A DNA stretch of 64,000 nucleotides from CALMEC01 sp963706315 (GTDB lineage: Bacteria > Actinomycetota > Thermoleophilia > Miltoncostaeales > Miltoncostaeaceae): the NCBI GenBank assembly GCA_963706315.1, contig CAVPMA010000005.1, positions 124,001-188,000 on the forward strand. The letters are read 5' to 3'. The position numbers were made by a program, and so were the translations under genes. Below the pieces are notes generated by a model. That model had not been told where the DNA came from. It saw nothing but the letters and a program-made list of their open reading frames with translations, and ran no database searches. This document shows, piece by piece, positions 26,016 through 34,986 of the stretch. The first letter of the stretch is position 1. The number at the start of each line of letters is the position of its first letter.

Positions 26016-27281
26016 ATGAGGGCCGCGCTCCTCGTCACCGGCGACGAGGTCCTGGGCGGACGCGTGGGGGAACGCAACGCGGGATTCCTCGCCAGGTCGC
26101 TCGCTGCGCACGGGGTCCGGGTGGAACGCACCGTCATCGTCGGCGACTCCGTCAGCGACGTCGCGCAGGCGCTCCTCGAGCTCCTGGCGACCGGCGTCGC
26201 CCTGATCTGCACCACCGGCGGGCTGGGCCCGACCGCCGACGATCTCACCATGGCCGCCGTCGCGGCCGCGACGGGGCGGCCGCTCGCGCTGAGCGACGAG
26301 GCGCTGGCGCTCGTTACTCAGCGCAGCCGTCTTCTGCCGCCGAGGCCCGGCGTCGACGAGGTCACGCTCGACCGGCTCCGGCGCAAACAGGCGACGCTCC
26401 CGGCCGGCGCCACCGTGCTCCCGCCGATCGGCACCGCACCCGGATGCGCCCTGACCCACGACGACGGCACGCTCGTCGTGGTGCTCCCCGGGCCGCCCTC
26501 CGAGCTCGAGGCGATGTGGCTCCACGCCCTCGCCGACGGGCCGGTCGCCGACCTCCTCCCGGCCGCTCCCGCGGAGCGGGCACGCACGTTCCGTCTGTGG
26601 GCGGTGTTCGAGGCGGAGATCGTCGACCACCTCGAGACCCTCGGAGCAGACGACCTCGCGGCCGTGGGCACCTACACCCGCGAGGGGGAGCTCGAGATCG
26701 TCGTTCCGGAGCGGCTCGGGCCGAGGGTGGAGGCGCTCCTTCGCGACGCATTCGGCGATGCGCTCTTCGCGACCGACGAGCGCCACGTGGATGCCCTGGT
26801 CGCCGAGCTCCTTCTCGACGCCGGCGCGACCCTCGCCGTCGCCGAGTCGTGCACCGGCGGCGGGCTTGGCGCCCGTCTCACCGCCATCCCGGGGGCATCG
26901 GCGTGGTTCCTCGGCGGGGCCATCACATACGCCGACACGGCGAAGGTCGCGCTCCTCGGCGTGGATCCCGCGATCATCGCCGCGCACGGGGCGGTCTCGG
27001 CCGAGTGCGCCACCGCGATGGCGACAGGCGCCCGCGCCGCGCTGGGGGCGACCTGGGCGCTGAGCATCACCGGCATCGCCGGACCGGACGGCGGCAGCCC
27101 GGAAAAACCCGTCGGGCTGGTGTTCGTCGGCCTTGCGGGACCCGATGGCGTCGTCGCGGCCGAGCACCGCTTCCGCGGCAACCGCGAGGTGATCCGCCAC
27201 CGGGCGCAGACCGCGGCGCTTCACCATCTGCGCACCGCCCTCCTGCAGTGGTCCGGTGCGTCGATCGGCACAGAGACGTGA
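26016..27281 (+). CDS. cinA: CinA family nicotinamide mononucleotide deamidase-related protein
   Basis: This 421-residue full-length CinA has an N-terminal MoCF-like domain (ALLVTGDEVLGG, TTGGLGPTADDLT, LPGPPSEL) and a C-terminal NMN-deamidase (PncC-type) domain with AVAESCTGGGLGARLT (~275-290) and ITGIAGPDGGSPEKPVGLV. It functions in pyridine nucleotide salvage and was linked historically to competence. cinA upstream of recA is a classic Gram-positive arrangement. ATG 26016 is 38 nt after the RodZ-like stop, without a strong ribosome site. Confidence 0.95.
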   Translation: MRAALLVTGDEVLGGRVGERNAGFLARSLAAHGVRVERTVIVGDSVSDVAQALLELLATGVALICTTGGLGPTADDLTMAAVAAATGRPLALSDEALALVTQRSRLLPPRPGVDEVTLDRLRRKQATLPAGATVLPPIGTAPGCALTHDDGTLVVVLPGPPSELEAMWLHALADGPVADLLPAAPAERARTFRLWAVFEAEIVDHLETLGADDLAAVGTYTREGELEIVVPERLGPRVEALLRDAFGDALFATDERHVDALVAELLLDAGATLAVAESCTGGGLGARLTAIPGASAWFLGGAITYADTAKVALLGVDPAIIAAHGAVSAECATAMATGARAALGATWALSITGIAGPDGGSPEKPVGLVFVGLAGPDGVVAAEHRFRGNREVIRHRAQTAALHHLRTALLQWSGASIGTET

Positions 27282-27326
27282 CCGGCCTGACACAGCCGGC
27301 GTGAGACACGACACCACGCTCGGGCG

Positions 27327-27332
27327 TACGCT
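27327..27332 (+). promoter_or_regulatory. -10 element TACGCT, leaderless-type promoter for thpR
   Basis: TACGCT ends 6 nt before the ATG at 27339, without a ribosome binding site. It may also serve recA, whose start lies inside the end of thpR. Confidence 0.55.
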
Positions 27333-27338
27333 CGACGC

Positions 27339-27929
27339 ATGCTCCGGCTCCGCCCCGCAAACCGGCTGTTCGTCGCGCTCGACCTGCCCTCCGATCTGCG
27401 GCAGGCCCTGGCGGCCCTCGGCGACGAGCTCGACGGCGGCGGGATCCGGAGGATCCCCCCGGACAACCTCCACCTGACCCTCGCGTTCCTCGGCACGGTG
27501 GCGGTCGACGACGCGCCGTCGCTTCGCGACCGGCTCATCCCGGCGCTCGGCGGGCCTCCGGCGTACGTGCGCATCGGGCGTGTCGTCGCCCGTCCCGCGC
27601 CGCACCGAGCACGCCTCGCCGCCGCCGAGCTCGACGACGTGGACGGCGCGCTCACATCGCTGGCCGCCCGCGTCGCGGACGCGGTTGCCGGAGTTGGCGC
27701 CCTCGCCCCGCCGCCACGACGGTTCTGGCCGCACGTCACGATCGCCCGGTTCAGCCGTCCGACCCGTCTGAGAAGGTCCCCATCCGCCGACGGCGAACAT
27801 GTGTTCGCAATCACCCGCGTCGCGCTCTATGATTCCCACATCGCACCGAGCCGGCCTCCACGCTACGAAGCGCTCATGGACGCCCGACTCGATGGCTCGC
27901 ATGCCGAAAGGAGTTCCTCACATGGATAA
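27339..27929 (+). CDS. thpR: RNA 2',3'-cyclic phosphodiesterase (2'-5' RNA ligase family)
   Basis: ThpR is a 2H phosphoesterase that opens RNA 2',3'-cyclic phosphates. Both catalytic HxTx motifs are present: HLTL (~45) and HVTI (~133). The flanking RLFVALDLP and PSRPPRYEALMDARL segments are typical. The 196-residue length is normal. Its last 8 nt overlap recA, whose own ribosome site (AAAGGAG) lies inside thpR, so the two are co-transcribed. The gene replaces pgsA or recX as recA's neighbour here. Confidence 0.92.
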   Translation: MLRLRPANRLFVALDLPSDLRQALAALGDELDGGGIRRIPPDNLHLTLAFLGTVAVDDAPSLRDRLIPALGGPPAYVRIGRVVARPAPHRARLAAAELDDVDGALTSLAARVADAVAGVGALAPPPRRFWPHVTIARFSRPTRLRRSPSADGEHVFAITRVALYDSHIAPSRPPRYEALMDARLDGSHAERSSSHG

Positions 27930-28992
27930 GGCCCAGGCACTCGGTTCCGCTCTTCAGCAGATCGAACGGCAATTCGGCAAGGGCTCGATCATGAGGATGG
28001 GCGACCCCGGCGCGCAAGTCGACGTCCAGGTCGTGCCGACCGGATCGCTCGCGCTCGACGTCGCGCTCGGCATCGGCGGGCTGCCACGCGGCCGGATCGT
28101 CGAGGTGTTCGGCCCGGAGAGCTCGGGAAAGACGACGCTGCTCTATCACGTCATCGCGCAGGCTCAGCGGCGCGGCGGGCTCGCCGCGTTCATCGACGCG
28201 GAGCACTCCATGGATCCGGCGTACGCCCGCAGGATCGGCGTCAACATCGACGAGCTCCTCGTCTCGCAGCCCGATCACGGCGAGCAGGGACTCGAGATCG
28301 CCGACCTGCTCATCCGGTCCGGGAGCCTCGACATCGTCGCGATCGACTCCGTCGCCGCGCTCGTTCCGAAGGCCGAGATCGAGGGGGAGATGGGCGACAC
28401 CCACGTGGGCCTGCAGGCGCGGCTCATGTCGCAGGCGCTTCGGAAGCTCGCGGGGACCCTCAACCGCGCGGGGACCATCTGCATCTTCACGAACCAGCTC
28501 CGCGAGAAGATCGGCGTCATGTTCGGCTCGCCGGAGACCACCCCGGGCGGCCGCGCGTTGAAGTTCTACGCCTCGGTCCGGCTCGACATCCGGCGCATCG
28601 AGACGATCAAGGAGGGCGCCGAGGCGGTGGGCAACCGCGTCCGGGTCAAGGTCGTCAAGAACAAGGTCGCGCCGCCGTTCCGTCAGGCCGAGTTCGACAT
28701 CGTCTACGGCGAGGGCATCTCCTACGAGGGCAACCTCATCGACCTCGGCGTCGAGGCCGGCCTCATCACCAAGAGCGGCGCCTATTTCTCGTACGGCGAG
28801 GAGCGACTCGGCCAGGGACGCAGCGCGGCGAAGGCATTCCTGCGCGAGCACACCGACATCGCCGAGGAACTCGACGCACGGATCCGCGAGCATCACGGGG
28901 TCAAGGCTCCGAGCGCGGAGGAGTTCGCGGTGACGGAGATCACGCCGCTCGCGGACGCCGAGCAGACCGAAGCGGAGGCGCTCGCGAGCTGA
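27922..28992 (+). CDS. recA: recombinase RecA
   Basis: RecA drives homologous recombination and, in many bacteria, the SOS response. The 356-residue protein has Walker A GPESSGKTT (~64-72), DAEHSMDPAYA, Walker B LDIVAIDSVAALVP (~134-147), loop L1 EGEMGD, loop L2 NQLREKIGVMFGSPETTPGG and a short acidic C-terminus. ATG 27922 follows GAAAGGAG. No LexA-type box was recognised upstream and no recX follows. No intein is present. Confidence 0.98.
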   Translation: MDKAQALGSALQQIERQFGKGSIMRMGDPGAQVDVQVVPTGSLALDVALGIGGLPRGRIVEVFGPESSGKTTLLYHVIAQAQRRGGLAAFIDAEHSMDPAYARRIGVNIDELLVSQPDHGEQGLEIADLLIRSGSLDIVAIDSVAALVPKAEIEGEMGDTHVGLQARLMSQALRKLAGTLNRAGTICIFTNQLREKIGVMFGSPETTPGGRALKFYASVRLDIRRIETIKEGAEAVGNRVRVKVVKNKVAPPFRQAEFDIVYGEGISYEGNLIDLGVEAGLITKSGAYFSYGEERLGQGRSAAKAFLREHTDIAEELDARIREHHGVKAPSAEEFAVTEITPLADAEQTEAEALAS

Positions 28993-29032
28993 CGCGGAGC
29001 GAACGCGCGCGGCGCAGCCGCCAGGCGTGCAT

Positions 29033-29075
29033 CGCGGACGGTGGAGGCGCATCGTGAACACCTTCGCCGTCCGCG
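29033..29075. repeat. 9-bp inverted repeat downstream of recA
   Basis: CGCGGACGG (29033-29041) and CCGTCCGCG (29067-29075) are exact inverted repeats in the 225-nt recA-miaB gap. No T-run follows. A role in ending the recA transcript is possible. Nothing else was recognised in this gap except the miaB promoter. Confidence 0.35.
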
Positions 29076-29204
29076 GACGGGCACGCCGGTGGCCCGGTTC
29101 CCCAAACACCGAGCTGACGGTCGCGCAGCGCGATCCTGCTGGCACGGGCGGTCCACCGTCGCAGGACCGGGTGAAGCATCATCGGGTCGCGGTACCCGCC
29201 GAGA

Positions 29205-29210
29205 TACACT
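29205..29210 (+). promoter_or_regulatory. -10 element TACACT, leaderless-type promoter for miaB
   Basis: TACACT ends 7 nt before the GTG at 29218, with no ribosome binding site. Confidence 0.55.
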
Positions 29211-29217
29211 CGTCGGA

Positions 29218-30540
29218 GTGCGCTACCACCTGACGACGTTCGGCTGCCAGATGAACGAGCACGACTCGGAGCGGATGAAGGGGCTCCTGGAGTCGCTTGG
29301 CTACGCCCATTCGGACACCCGCGACGATGCCGACCTGATCGTGTTCAACACCTGCACGATCAGGGCCAGCGCCGACGACCGGTTCTTCGGCAATCTCGGC
29401 GAAGCGCGTCGCATCAAGCGGGAGCGGCCCGACGTGGTCGTCGCGGTGGGTGGCTGCTGGGCGCAGAGCCAGAAGCAGCAGGTATTCGAGCAGTTCCCGT
29501 TCGTCGACATCGCGTTCGGCCCCGGGGAGGTCACCCGCCTGGGTGAGCTCGTCGCTCGTGAGCGCATCCAGTCGGTTGGCGCGTTCAGCTTCGACGGCGC
29601 TTTCAGCGCGACCCTGCCGAGCCGGCGGGAACGGCCGCACCAGGCCTGGGTGCAGATCTCCGTCGGATGCAACTCGGTGTGCTCGTACTGCATCGTGCCG
29701 AGCGTGCGGGGCCGTGAGCGCAGCCGCACCGTGCCCGACCTGCTCGAGGAGATCGGCACGCTCGCGGGCGACGGCGTACGCGAGGTCACGCTGCTCGGAC
29801 AGAACGTCAACAGCTACGGCCGGGATCTGCGCGGCGAGGAACGCACCGACTTCGGGGCGCTGATCCGGGCCGTCGGGGGCATCGACGGAATCGAGCGGGT
29901 TCGCTACACGAGCCCCCATCCCAAGGACATGAAGGCCGACGTCATCGCCGCCATGGCCGAGACCCCGGCGGTTTGCGAGCACGTGCACCTGCCGGCCCAG
30001 TCCGGCTCCACGCGCATCCTCAAGGCGATGCGGCGCACCTACGACCGCGGCCGGTACCTGGACCTCGTCGCTCGCCTGCGTGACGCGATCCCGGACCTGT
30101 CGCTGACGACCGACCTCATCGTCGGGTTCCCGGGCGAACGGGAGGATGACTTCGCCGAGACGCTCAGCCTCGTGGCGGAGTGCCGGTTCGACGGCGCGTA
30201 CACGTTCGTCTACTCGCCGCGTCCCGGAACCGAGGCCGCGGACCGCATGACCGACGACGTCGACGCCGACACCAAGCGCGAGCGCATGCAGCGGCTCGTC
30301 GAGGTCGTTCAGCGCACGGCCGCGGAGCGCTCCGCCCGGTTCGTCGGTACCGACCGGGAGGTGCTCGTGGAGGGTCCGTCCCGGACCGACCCGGCCCGCC
30401 TGCGGGGCCGCCTGCGGCAGAACATCACCGTGAACTTCGACGGCGACGCCGCGCCGGGAACCCTCGCGAGGGTCGCAATCACCGGCTCGACGAGCACGAC
30501 ACTCACCGGACGCCAGATCGAGGTCTCCGCTCGCGCGTAG
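29218..30540 (+). CDS. miaB: tRNA-2-methylthio-N6-dimethylallyladenosine synthase
   Basis: MiaB is a radical-SAM methylthiotransferase that adds the 2-methylthio group to i6A37 of tRNA. The 440-residue protein has an N-terminal UPF0004 domain with three cluster Cys (TFGCQMN, FNTCTIR, GGCWAQ) and the radical SAM motif CNSVCSYC (Cys151, 155, 158). A C-terminal TRAM domain (~375-438) follows. The start is GTG 29218, since the same frame upstream carries no family sequence. The miaA gene downstream supplies its substrate. Confidence 0.96.
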   Translation: MRYHLTTFGCQMNEHDSERMKGLLESLGYAHSDTRDDADLIVFNTCTIRASADDRFFGNLGEARRIKRERPDVVVAVGGCWAQSQKQQVFEQFPFVDIAFGPGEVTRLGELVARERIQSVGAFSFDGAFSATLPSRRERPHQAWVQISVGCNSVCSYCIVPSVRGRERSRTVPDLLEEIGTLAGDGVREVTLLGQNVNSYGRDLRGEERTDFGALIRAVGGIDGIERVRYTSPHPKDMKADVIAAMAETPAVCEHVHLPAQSGSTRILKAMRRTYDRGRYLDLVARLRDAIPDLSLTTDLIVGFPGEREDDFAETLSLVAECRFDGAYTFVYSPRPGTEAADRMTDDVDADTKRERMQRLVEVVQRTAAERSARFVGTDREVLVEGPSRTDPARLRGRLRQNITVNFDGDAAPGTLARVAITGSTSTTLTGRQIEVSARA

Positions 30541-30631
30541 GTGCTCCCGATCGTGAGAACACCGGCGTTTCCCGAGCGAAGACCAACTCAGGCGAAGACG
30601 CACTGTCGCGCCGCTCCTGGAGGATGTAACG

Positions 30632-31612
30632 GTGGGACCGAGGACGACGCCTGACGACGGTTTGCAGCCGGGACGCGCTGGCGAACTTGCGAGCGGGAGC
30701 ACCCGACCACGGATCCTCGCGCTGTTCGGACCGACCGCGGCCGGGAAGAGCGCGCTCGCGCACGCCGCCGCCCGGACACTCGACGGCGAGATCGTGGTCG
30801 CCGACCCGTTCCAGCGCTACCGGGGCCTCGAAATCGCCGCGGACAGCCCGAACGAGCGCGAACTGCGGGAGGTGCCCTACCACTTCGTCGGGGACCTGGG
30901 CCTCACCGAGACCTCGTCCGCCGGAGCCTTCGCCCGTGCGGCGCACGGGACGATCGACGACGTCCTTGCGCGGGGGCGGGTGCCGATCGTCGCCGGCGGG
31001 ACGGGTCTGTACCTGCGCGCCGCGCTCGCGGACCTCGACTTTCCGGCGGACGTGCCCGACGAGGTGCGGCGGGAGGTCGAGCGGTTCGTCGCCGCCGACC
31101 TCGACGGAGCCCTCGCCGAGCTCCAGCGCCGCGCCCCCGTGACCACGGCGAGGATCGACACGCGCAACCCCCGGCGCGTCTGCCGCGCGCTCGAGCTCGC
31201 GCGGATAGGCGCCGGCGACGGCCGACCTGACCGGCTGTGGACCGCCGTCACCCGGCATCCGACGTGCCTCGTGGGAGTCGTGCGCCCACGACCGGTCCTC
31301 GACCGGCTGATCGCGCTGCGGGTGCGACGGGAACTCGGAGACGGGCTCGTGGCAGAGCTGGAGGCGGCCCTCGCGACGCCCGGCGTCTCGCGGTCGGCTC
31401 TGCAGATCATCGGGGTGCGGGAGGTCACGGCGATGCGCGACGGTACCCTCGAGCGCTCGGCGCTCCCAGATGCGCTCGCGGCCAGGACACGCCGGCTCGC
31501 GAGGGCGCAGCTCACCTGGTTGCGAAAGACCCCGGGCGTGGCGGAACTCGACCTCGGCGAGGCGCCGACACAGGACGGGCTCCCGGCCCTGATGTCGCTC
31601 TGGACACGATGA
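30632..31612 (+). CDS. miaA: tRNA dimethylallyltransferase
   Basis: MiaA transfers dimethylallyl from DMAPP to A37 of tRNAs that read UNN codons. The 326-residue protein has the P-loop GPTAAGKSALAHAAA (~33-47), the DPFQRYRGLEIAADSPN region in place of the usual DSxQVYRGMDIGT, GGTGLYLRA (~125), and a late SALQIIGVREV motif. GTG 30632 follows TGGAGG at 8 nt. The Pro-Phe-Gln variation in the second motif is unusual but keeps the Arg-Gly core. It precedes dapF by 51 nt. Confidence 0.92.
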   Translation: MGPRTTPDDGLQPGRAGELASGSTRPRILALFGPTAAGKSALAHAAARTLDGEIVVADPFQRYRGLEIAADSPNERELREVPYHFVGDLGLTETSSAGAFARAAHGTIDDVLARGRVPIVAGGTGLYLRAALADLDFPADVPDEVRREVERFVAADLDGALAELQRRAPVTTARIDTRNPRRVCRALELARIGAGDGRPDRLWTAVTRHPTCLVGVVRPRPVLDRLIALRVRRELGDGLVAELEAALATPGVSRSALQIIGVREVTAMRDGTLERSALPDALAARTRRLARAQLTWLRKTPGVAELDLGEAPTQDGLPALMSLWTR

Positions 31613-31651
31613 CGCCGATCGGCGCGGGTTCGAGCCGACGCGGGATTCGAG

Positions 31652-31657
31652 TACGAT
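31652..31657 (+). promoter_or_regulatory. -10 element TACGAT, leaderless-type promoter for dapF-dapL
   Basis: TACGAT ends 6 nt before the GTG at 31664. It would drive dapF, dapL and perhaps dut. Confidence 0.6.
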
Positions 31658-31663
31658 CCGCCG

Positions 31664-32470
31664 GTGAGATTCGAGAAGTGGCAAGGGCTCGGCAACCACT
31701 ACCTCATCGTGCGGCGTGAGGAGTGGCCCCTCGATCTCACCGCCGATCGCGCACGACTGATCTGCGACCCGCATTTCGGGGTCGGTGGCGACGGAATCCT
31801 CGAGCTCGATCAGGAGTCGGGCACACCGCGGATGACCGTCTGGAACCCGGACGGGAGCCATGCGGAGAACTGCGGCAACGGCATCCGCATGGTCGCGCGT
31901 CATCTCCACGCGCGTGGCGCCCTGCCCGACGGGGCGACGGTCCTCACCGGCGGCGGACCGGTCACGGTGACCGCGCTTGACGACGGACGCGTCGAGGTCG
32001 GCATGGGACGCGCCGTCTTCCCGGACGGGGAGGGGCGCGAGACGCTCGCGGTGAACGGCACCCAGGTGGACCTCGCGTTCGTCACGACCGGCAACCCGCA
32101 TGCCGTCATCGAGCATCCCGACCCGGGCTCGGTCGTTCGCACGCTCGGGCCGGAGATCGAGGTCGCGCCGCGGTTCCCGCAGCGCACGAACGTCGAATTC
32201 ATCCGCCTGGACGGACCGTCGGAGCTCACGATGCGCGTGTGGGAGCGCGGGGTGGGAGAGACGATGGCGTGCGGCACCGGCGCGTGCGCCGCGGCGGTCG
32301 CCGCGGTGCGGCTGTCAGGCCTCGCGAGCCCGGTCACCGTCCACCTTGCGGGCGGCGACCTCGAGATTGCCGTTGACGACGAACTGGAGGTGACGATGAC
32401 CGGCCCCGCCGAGCTCATCTACGAGGGGCGGCTGTCGCCGGCCCTGCAGGCACGGCTGGAGGCGCTCTGA
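31664..32470 (+). CDS. dapF: diaminopimelate epimerase
   Basis: DapF converts LL- to meso-diaminopimelate for peptidoglycan and lysine. The 268-residue enzyme carries both active-site Cys: ENCGNGIRMVARHL (~68) and MACGTGACAAAVA (~206). Other conserved segments are GVGGDGIL, GNPHAVI and RTNVEFI. GTG 31664 lies just after the -10 element. The stop TGA overlaps the CTG proposed as the dapL start, so the two enzymes, which act consecutively, are coupled. Confidence 0.96.
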   Translation: MRFEKWQGLGNHYLIVRREEWPLDLTADRARLICDPHFGVGGDGILELDQESGTPRMTVWNPDGSHAENCGNGIRMVARHLHARGALPDGATVLTGGGPVTVTALDDGRVEVGMGRAVFPDGEGRETLAVNGTQVDLAFVTTGNPHAVIEHPDPGSVVRTLGPEIEVAPRFPQRTNVEFIRLDGPSELTMRVWERGVGETMACGTGACAAAVAAVRLSGLASPVTVHLAGGDLEIAVDDELEVTMTGPAELIYEGRLSPALQARLEAL

Positions 32471-33636
32471 GCGCCGACGTCGGGTCGGCGCGGCTGCGCC
32501 GGCTCCCGCCATACCTGTTCGCTCAACTCGAGCGCAAGATCGCCGACAAGCGAGCGGCCGGGGTCGACGTGATCTCGCTGGGCATCGGCGATCCCGATAC
32601 GCCCACACCCGGCCTGGTGGTCGACGCGATGCGGGAGCAGGTTGGCCGTGCCGACACCCACCAGTACCCGTCGAACCGCGGTCGGGCGTCGTTCCGGGAG
32701 GCGATCGCGTCGTTCTACGCGACGCGCTTCGGAGTCAGCCTCGACCCCGACACTCAGGTCATGCCCGCGCTGGGCGCAAAGGAGGCGATCGCCAACATCA
32801 ACCTCGCCTACACCGATCCCGGCGACATCGTCCTCGCGAGCGACCCCGGCTACCCGGTCTATACGAATGGGCCGATCATCGCGGGTGCCGAGCCGGTGCC
32901 GATGCCCCTGGTTCCCGCCCTCGGCTTCCAGCCCGATCTCGAGGCGATCCCGGCCGACGTGGCGGCCCACGCGCGGCTGATGTTCGTGAACTACCCGAAC
33001 AACCCGACCGGGGCGGTCATCGAAGACGACTTCTTCGCCCGCGTCGTCGACTTCGCCCGCCGGAACGACATCATCGTGGTGCACGACAACGCCTACTCCG
33101 AGATCACCTTCGACGGCTACCGGGCCCCATCGTTCCTCGAGTCGCCGGGAGCCGCCGAGGTCGGGATCGAGGTGTTCTCGCTCTCCAAGACCTACAACAT
33201 GACCGGGTGGCGATCCGGGGCGGTCGTCGGGAACGCCGATCTCGTGTCGGCCTACTGGCAGCTCAAGACGAACATCGACAGCGGGATGTTCGAGGCGGTG
33301 CAGGAGGCCAGCGTCGCCGCGCTGCTCTCGGATCAGTCGTCCGTCGCGGAAATGTGCGAGATCTATCGCCGTCGGCGCGACGTGCTCGTGGATGCGCTCC
33401 GCGCCATCGGCCTCGAGGTCAACTCCCCGAAGGGCACGATCTACCTCTGGACGAGCGTTCCCGACGGGGAGACGTCGGCCTCGTTCGCCGAGCGGGTCCT
33501 CGAGGACGCCGCCGTCGTGATCTCGCCGGGTTCCGCGTATGGCCCGAGCGGTGAGGGGTTCGTCCGCATGAGCCTCACCGTTCCCGACGACCGCCTCAAC
33601 GAGGCGGCCGAGCGCATCGCCAAGCTCGTCGGCTGA
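32467..33636 (+). CDS. dapL: LL-diaminopimelate aminotransferase, probable CTG start
   Basis: DapL makes LL-DAP directly from tetrahydrodipicolinate, using glutamate and PLP and bypassing the acylated intermediates. Family features are the N-terminus RLRRLPPYLFAQLERKIAD, SLGIGDPDTPTP, the ALGAKEAIANI turn, DPGYPVYTNG, NYPNNPTGA, the PLP Lys in SLSKTYNMTGWR, and a C-terminal VRMSLTVPDDRL. The conserved N-terminus lies upstream of the first ATG/GTG/TTG (GTG 32569). The only start-like codon before it is CTG 32467, overlapping the dapF stop as CTGA. That start gives 389 residues, normal for the family. Confidence 0.9.
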   Translation: MSADVGSARLRRLPPYLFAQLERKIADKRAAGVDVISLGIGDPDTPTPGLVVDAMREQVGRADTHQYPSNRGRASFREAIASFYATRFGVSLDPDTQVMPALGAKEAIANINLAYTDPGDIVLASDPGYPVYTNGPIIAGAEPVPMPLVPALGFQPDLEAIPADVAAHARLMFVNYPNNPTGAVIEDDFFARVVDFARRNDIIVVHDNAYSEITFDGYRAPSFLESPGAAEVGIEVFSLSKTYNMTGWRSGAVVGNADLVSAYWQLKTNIDSGMFEAVQEASVAALLSDQSSVAEMCEIYRRRRDVLVDALRAIGLEVNSPKGTIYLWTSVPDGETSASFAERVLEDAAVVISPGSAYGPSGEGFVRMSLTVPDDRLNEAAERIAKLVG

Positions 33637-33643
33637 GCACGGC

Positions 33644-34072
33644 TTGATCCGGATCATGAAGCTCCGTCCGGACGCGACCGTCCCGACCCGGGCACACCCG
33701 GGCGACGCCGGCCTCGATCTGTGCGCCGTGGAGCCGTGCGATCTGGCTCCGGGAGGACGGGAGGCGATCCCGACCGGGCTCGCGGTGGCGATCCCGCCGG
33801 GCTGGGCCGGCCTCGTCGTTCCCCGGTCGGGCCTCGCGCGCCGGCATGGCGTGACCGTCGCGAACGCCCCGGGCCTCATCGACGCCGGCTACCGCGGTGA
33901 GCTCCAGGTGCTCCTGGTGAACCTGTCCGACCGGCCGCATCGGGTCCAGGCCGGTGATCGCGTCGCCCAGCTCGTGTGCGTACCGGTCGCTACCGAGCCG
34001 GCGGTACTCGTCGACGAGCTGCCCCCGTCGGACGGGCGCGGCGACGGCGGGTTCGGCTCGACGGGCCGGTAG
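33644..34072 (+). CDS. dut: deoxyuridine 5'-triphosphate nucleotidohydrolase
   Basis: dUTPase hydrolyses dUTP to dUMP and keeps uracil out of DNA. All five trimeric-dUTPase motifs are present: DAGLDL, PRSGLA, GLIDAGYRGELQV, RVAQLV and the C-terminal RGDGGFGSTGR. The 142-residue length is standard. The start is TTG 33644 or ATG 33656; the longer form matches the usual N-terminal strand. It sits 7 nt after dapL, probably the last gene of the unit. Confidence 0.94.
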   Translation: MIRIMKLRPDATVPTRAHPGDAGLDLCAVEPCDLAPGGREAIPTGLAVAIPPGWAGLVVPRSGLARRHGVTVANAPGLIDAGYRGELQVLLVNLSDRPHRVQAGDRVAQLVCVPVATEPAVLVDELPPSDGRGDGGFGSTGR

Positions 34073-34242
34073 CGCCACCCAGGACCGAGGTGAAGGTGAT
34101 CGTGGTGCCTTGAAGAGTGACGACGAACGTCAGCATCAGGCACGATTGCTGGCGCCAGCGGACCTCTCCGCTCGGGAGTTCGCACCCTCGAGGTTTGGGG
34201 GGTATCAGCCGGGGCGCGACGAGCCCGCCCGGAGGCCCGAGC

Positions 34243-34986
34243 TCAGCGGCGCGGACGCCTGGCGCGTGCGATCGCGGCCGCGTGAGCCATCGACTCGAGG
34301 GCGTCGTCGATCGGATCGAGCTCGATGGTCCGCCCCGTCGCGTGCTCGAGGCCCCAGGAGATGAGCCGGTCGGCGAGCCACGGGTTCTTCGGAAGCAGCG
34401 GTCCATGGAGATACGTCCCGACCACGCGTCCCTGGACCGCTCCCTCGCCGCCGTCCTCGCCGTTGTTGCCGTTCCCGGACACGACGCGTCCGAGCCGCCG
34501 TGCGCCGGGACCCAGGCGCGTCCGCCCGGCATGGTTCTCGAACCCGACGACCGTCTGCCGCTCGCCGTCGACCTCCGCCTCGATCACGAGATCGCCGATC
34601 AGCCGCGTGGTTCCCGCGATCGTGTCGGCGTCGAGCAGCGAGATGCCCGGCATGCGGGACCCGTCCACCCCGGTATAGCCGTGCCCGGCGAGTTGGTACC
34701 CGCCGCATACCGCGAACACCACCGCGCCTGCCGCGGTCGCGGCGGCGAGGTCCGCCGCCTTCGTCTCGCGCAGATCCGCGGCCACGATGGCCTGATCCCG
34801 GTCCTGCCCGCCCCCCAGGTAGTAGACGTCGGCGTCGACGGGGATCCGCTCGCCCACGCCGACCTCGGTCACCTCGAGCCGCATGCCGCGCCACGCGAGG
34901 CGCCGCTCGAAGACCGCGATGTTCCCGCGGTCCGCGTAGATGTTCAGCTCGTGCGGGTACAGGTGGCACAGTCGCAGGACGCTCAT
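34243..34986 (-). CDS. gatD: lipid II isoglutaminyl synthase, glutaminase subunit GatD
   Basis: GatD hydrolyses glutamine and passes ammonia to MurT, which amidates the D-Glu of lipid II. The 247-residue class I amidotransferase domain has the nucleophile Cys94 in AVCGGYQL, the catalytic His194 in TYLHGP, and the N-terminal LYPHELNIYADRGN of CobQ-like GATases. ATG 34986 overlaps the stop of the methyltransferase gene (ATGA), which separates it from murT. The 170-nt gap to convergent dut holds nothing I recognise. Confidence 0.93.
   Translation of the reverse strand: MSVLRLCHLYPHELNIYADRGNIAVFERRLAWRGMRLEVTEVGVGERIPVDADVYYLGGGQDRDQAIVAADLRETKAADLAAATAAGAVVFAVCGGYQLAGHGYTGVDGSRMPGISLLDADTIAGTTRLIGDLVIEAEVDGERQTVVGFENHAGRTRLGPGARRLGRVVSGNGNNGEDGGEGAVQGRVVGTYLHGPLLPKNPWLADRLISWGLEHATGRTIELDPIDDALESMAHAAAIARARRPRR

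Noticed and set aside
31618..31650. T-loop-like GGTTCGAGCC suggesting a tRNA
   Set aside because: No acceptor, D or anticodon arms can be drawn around it.
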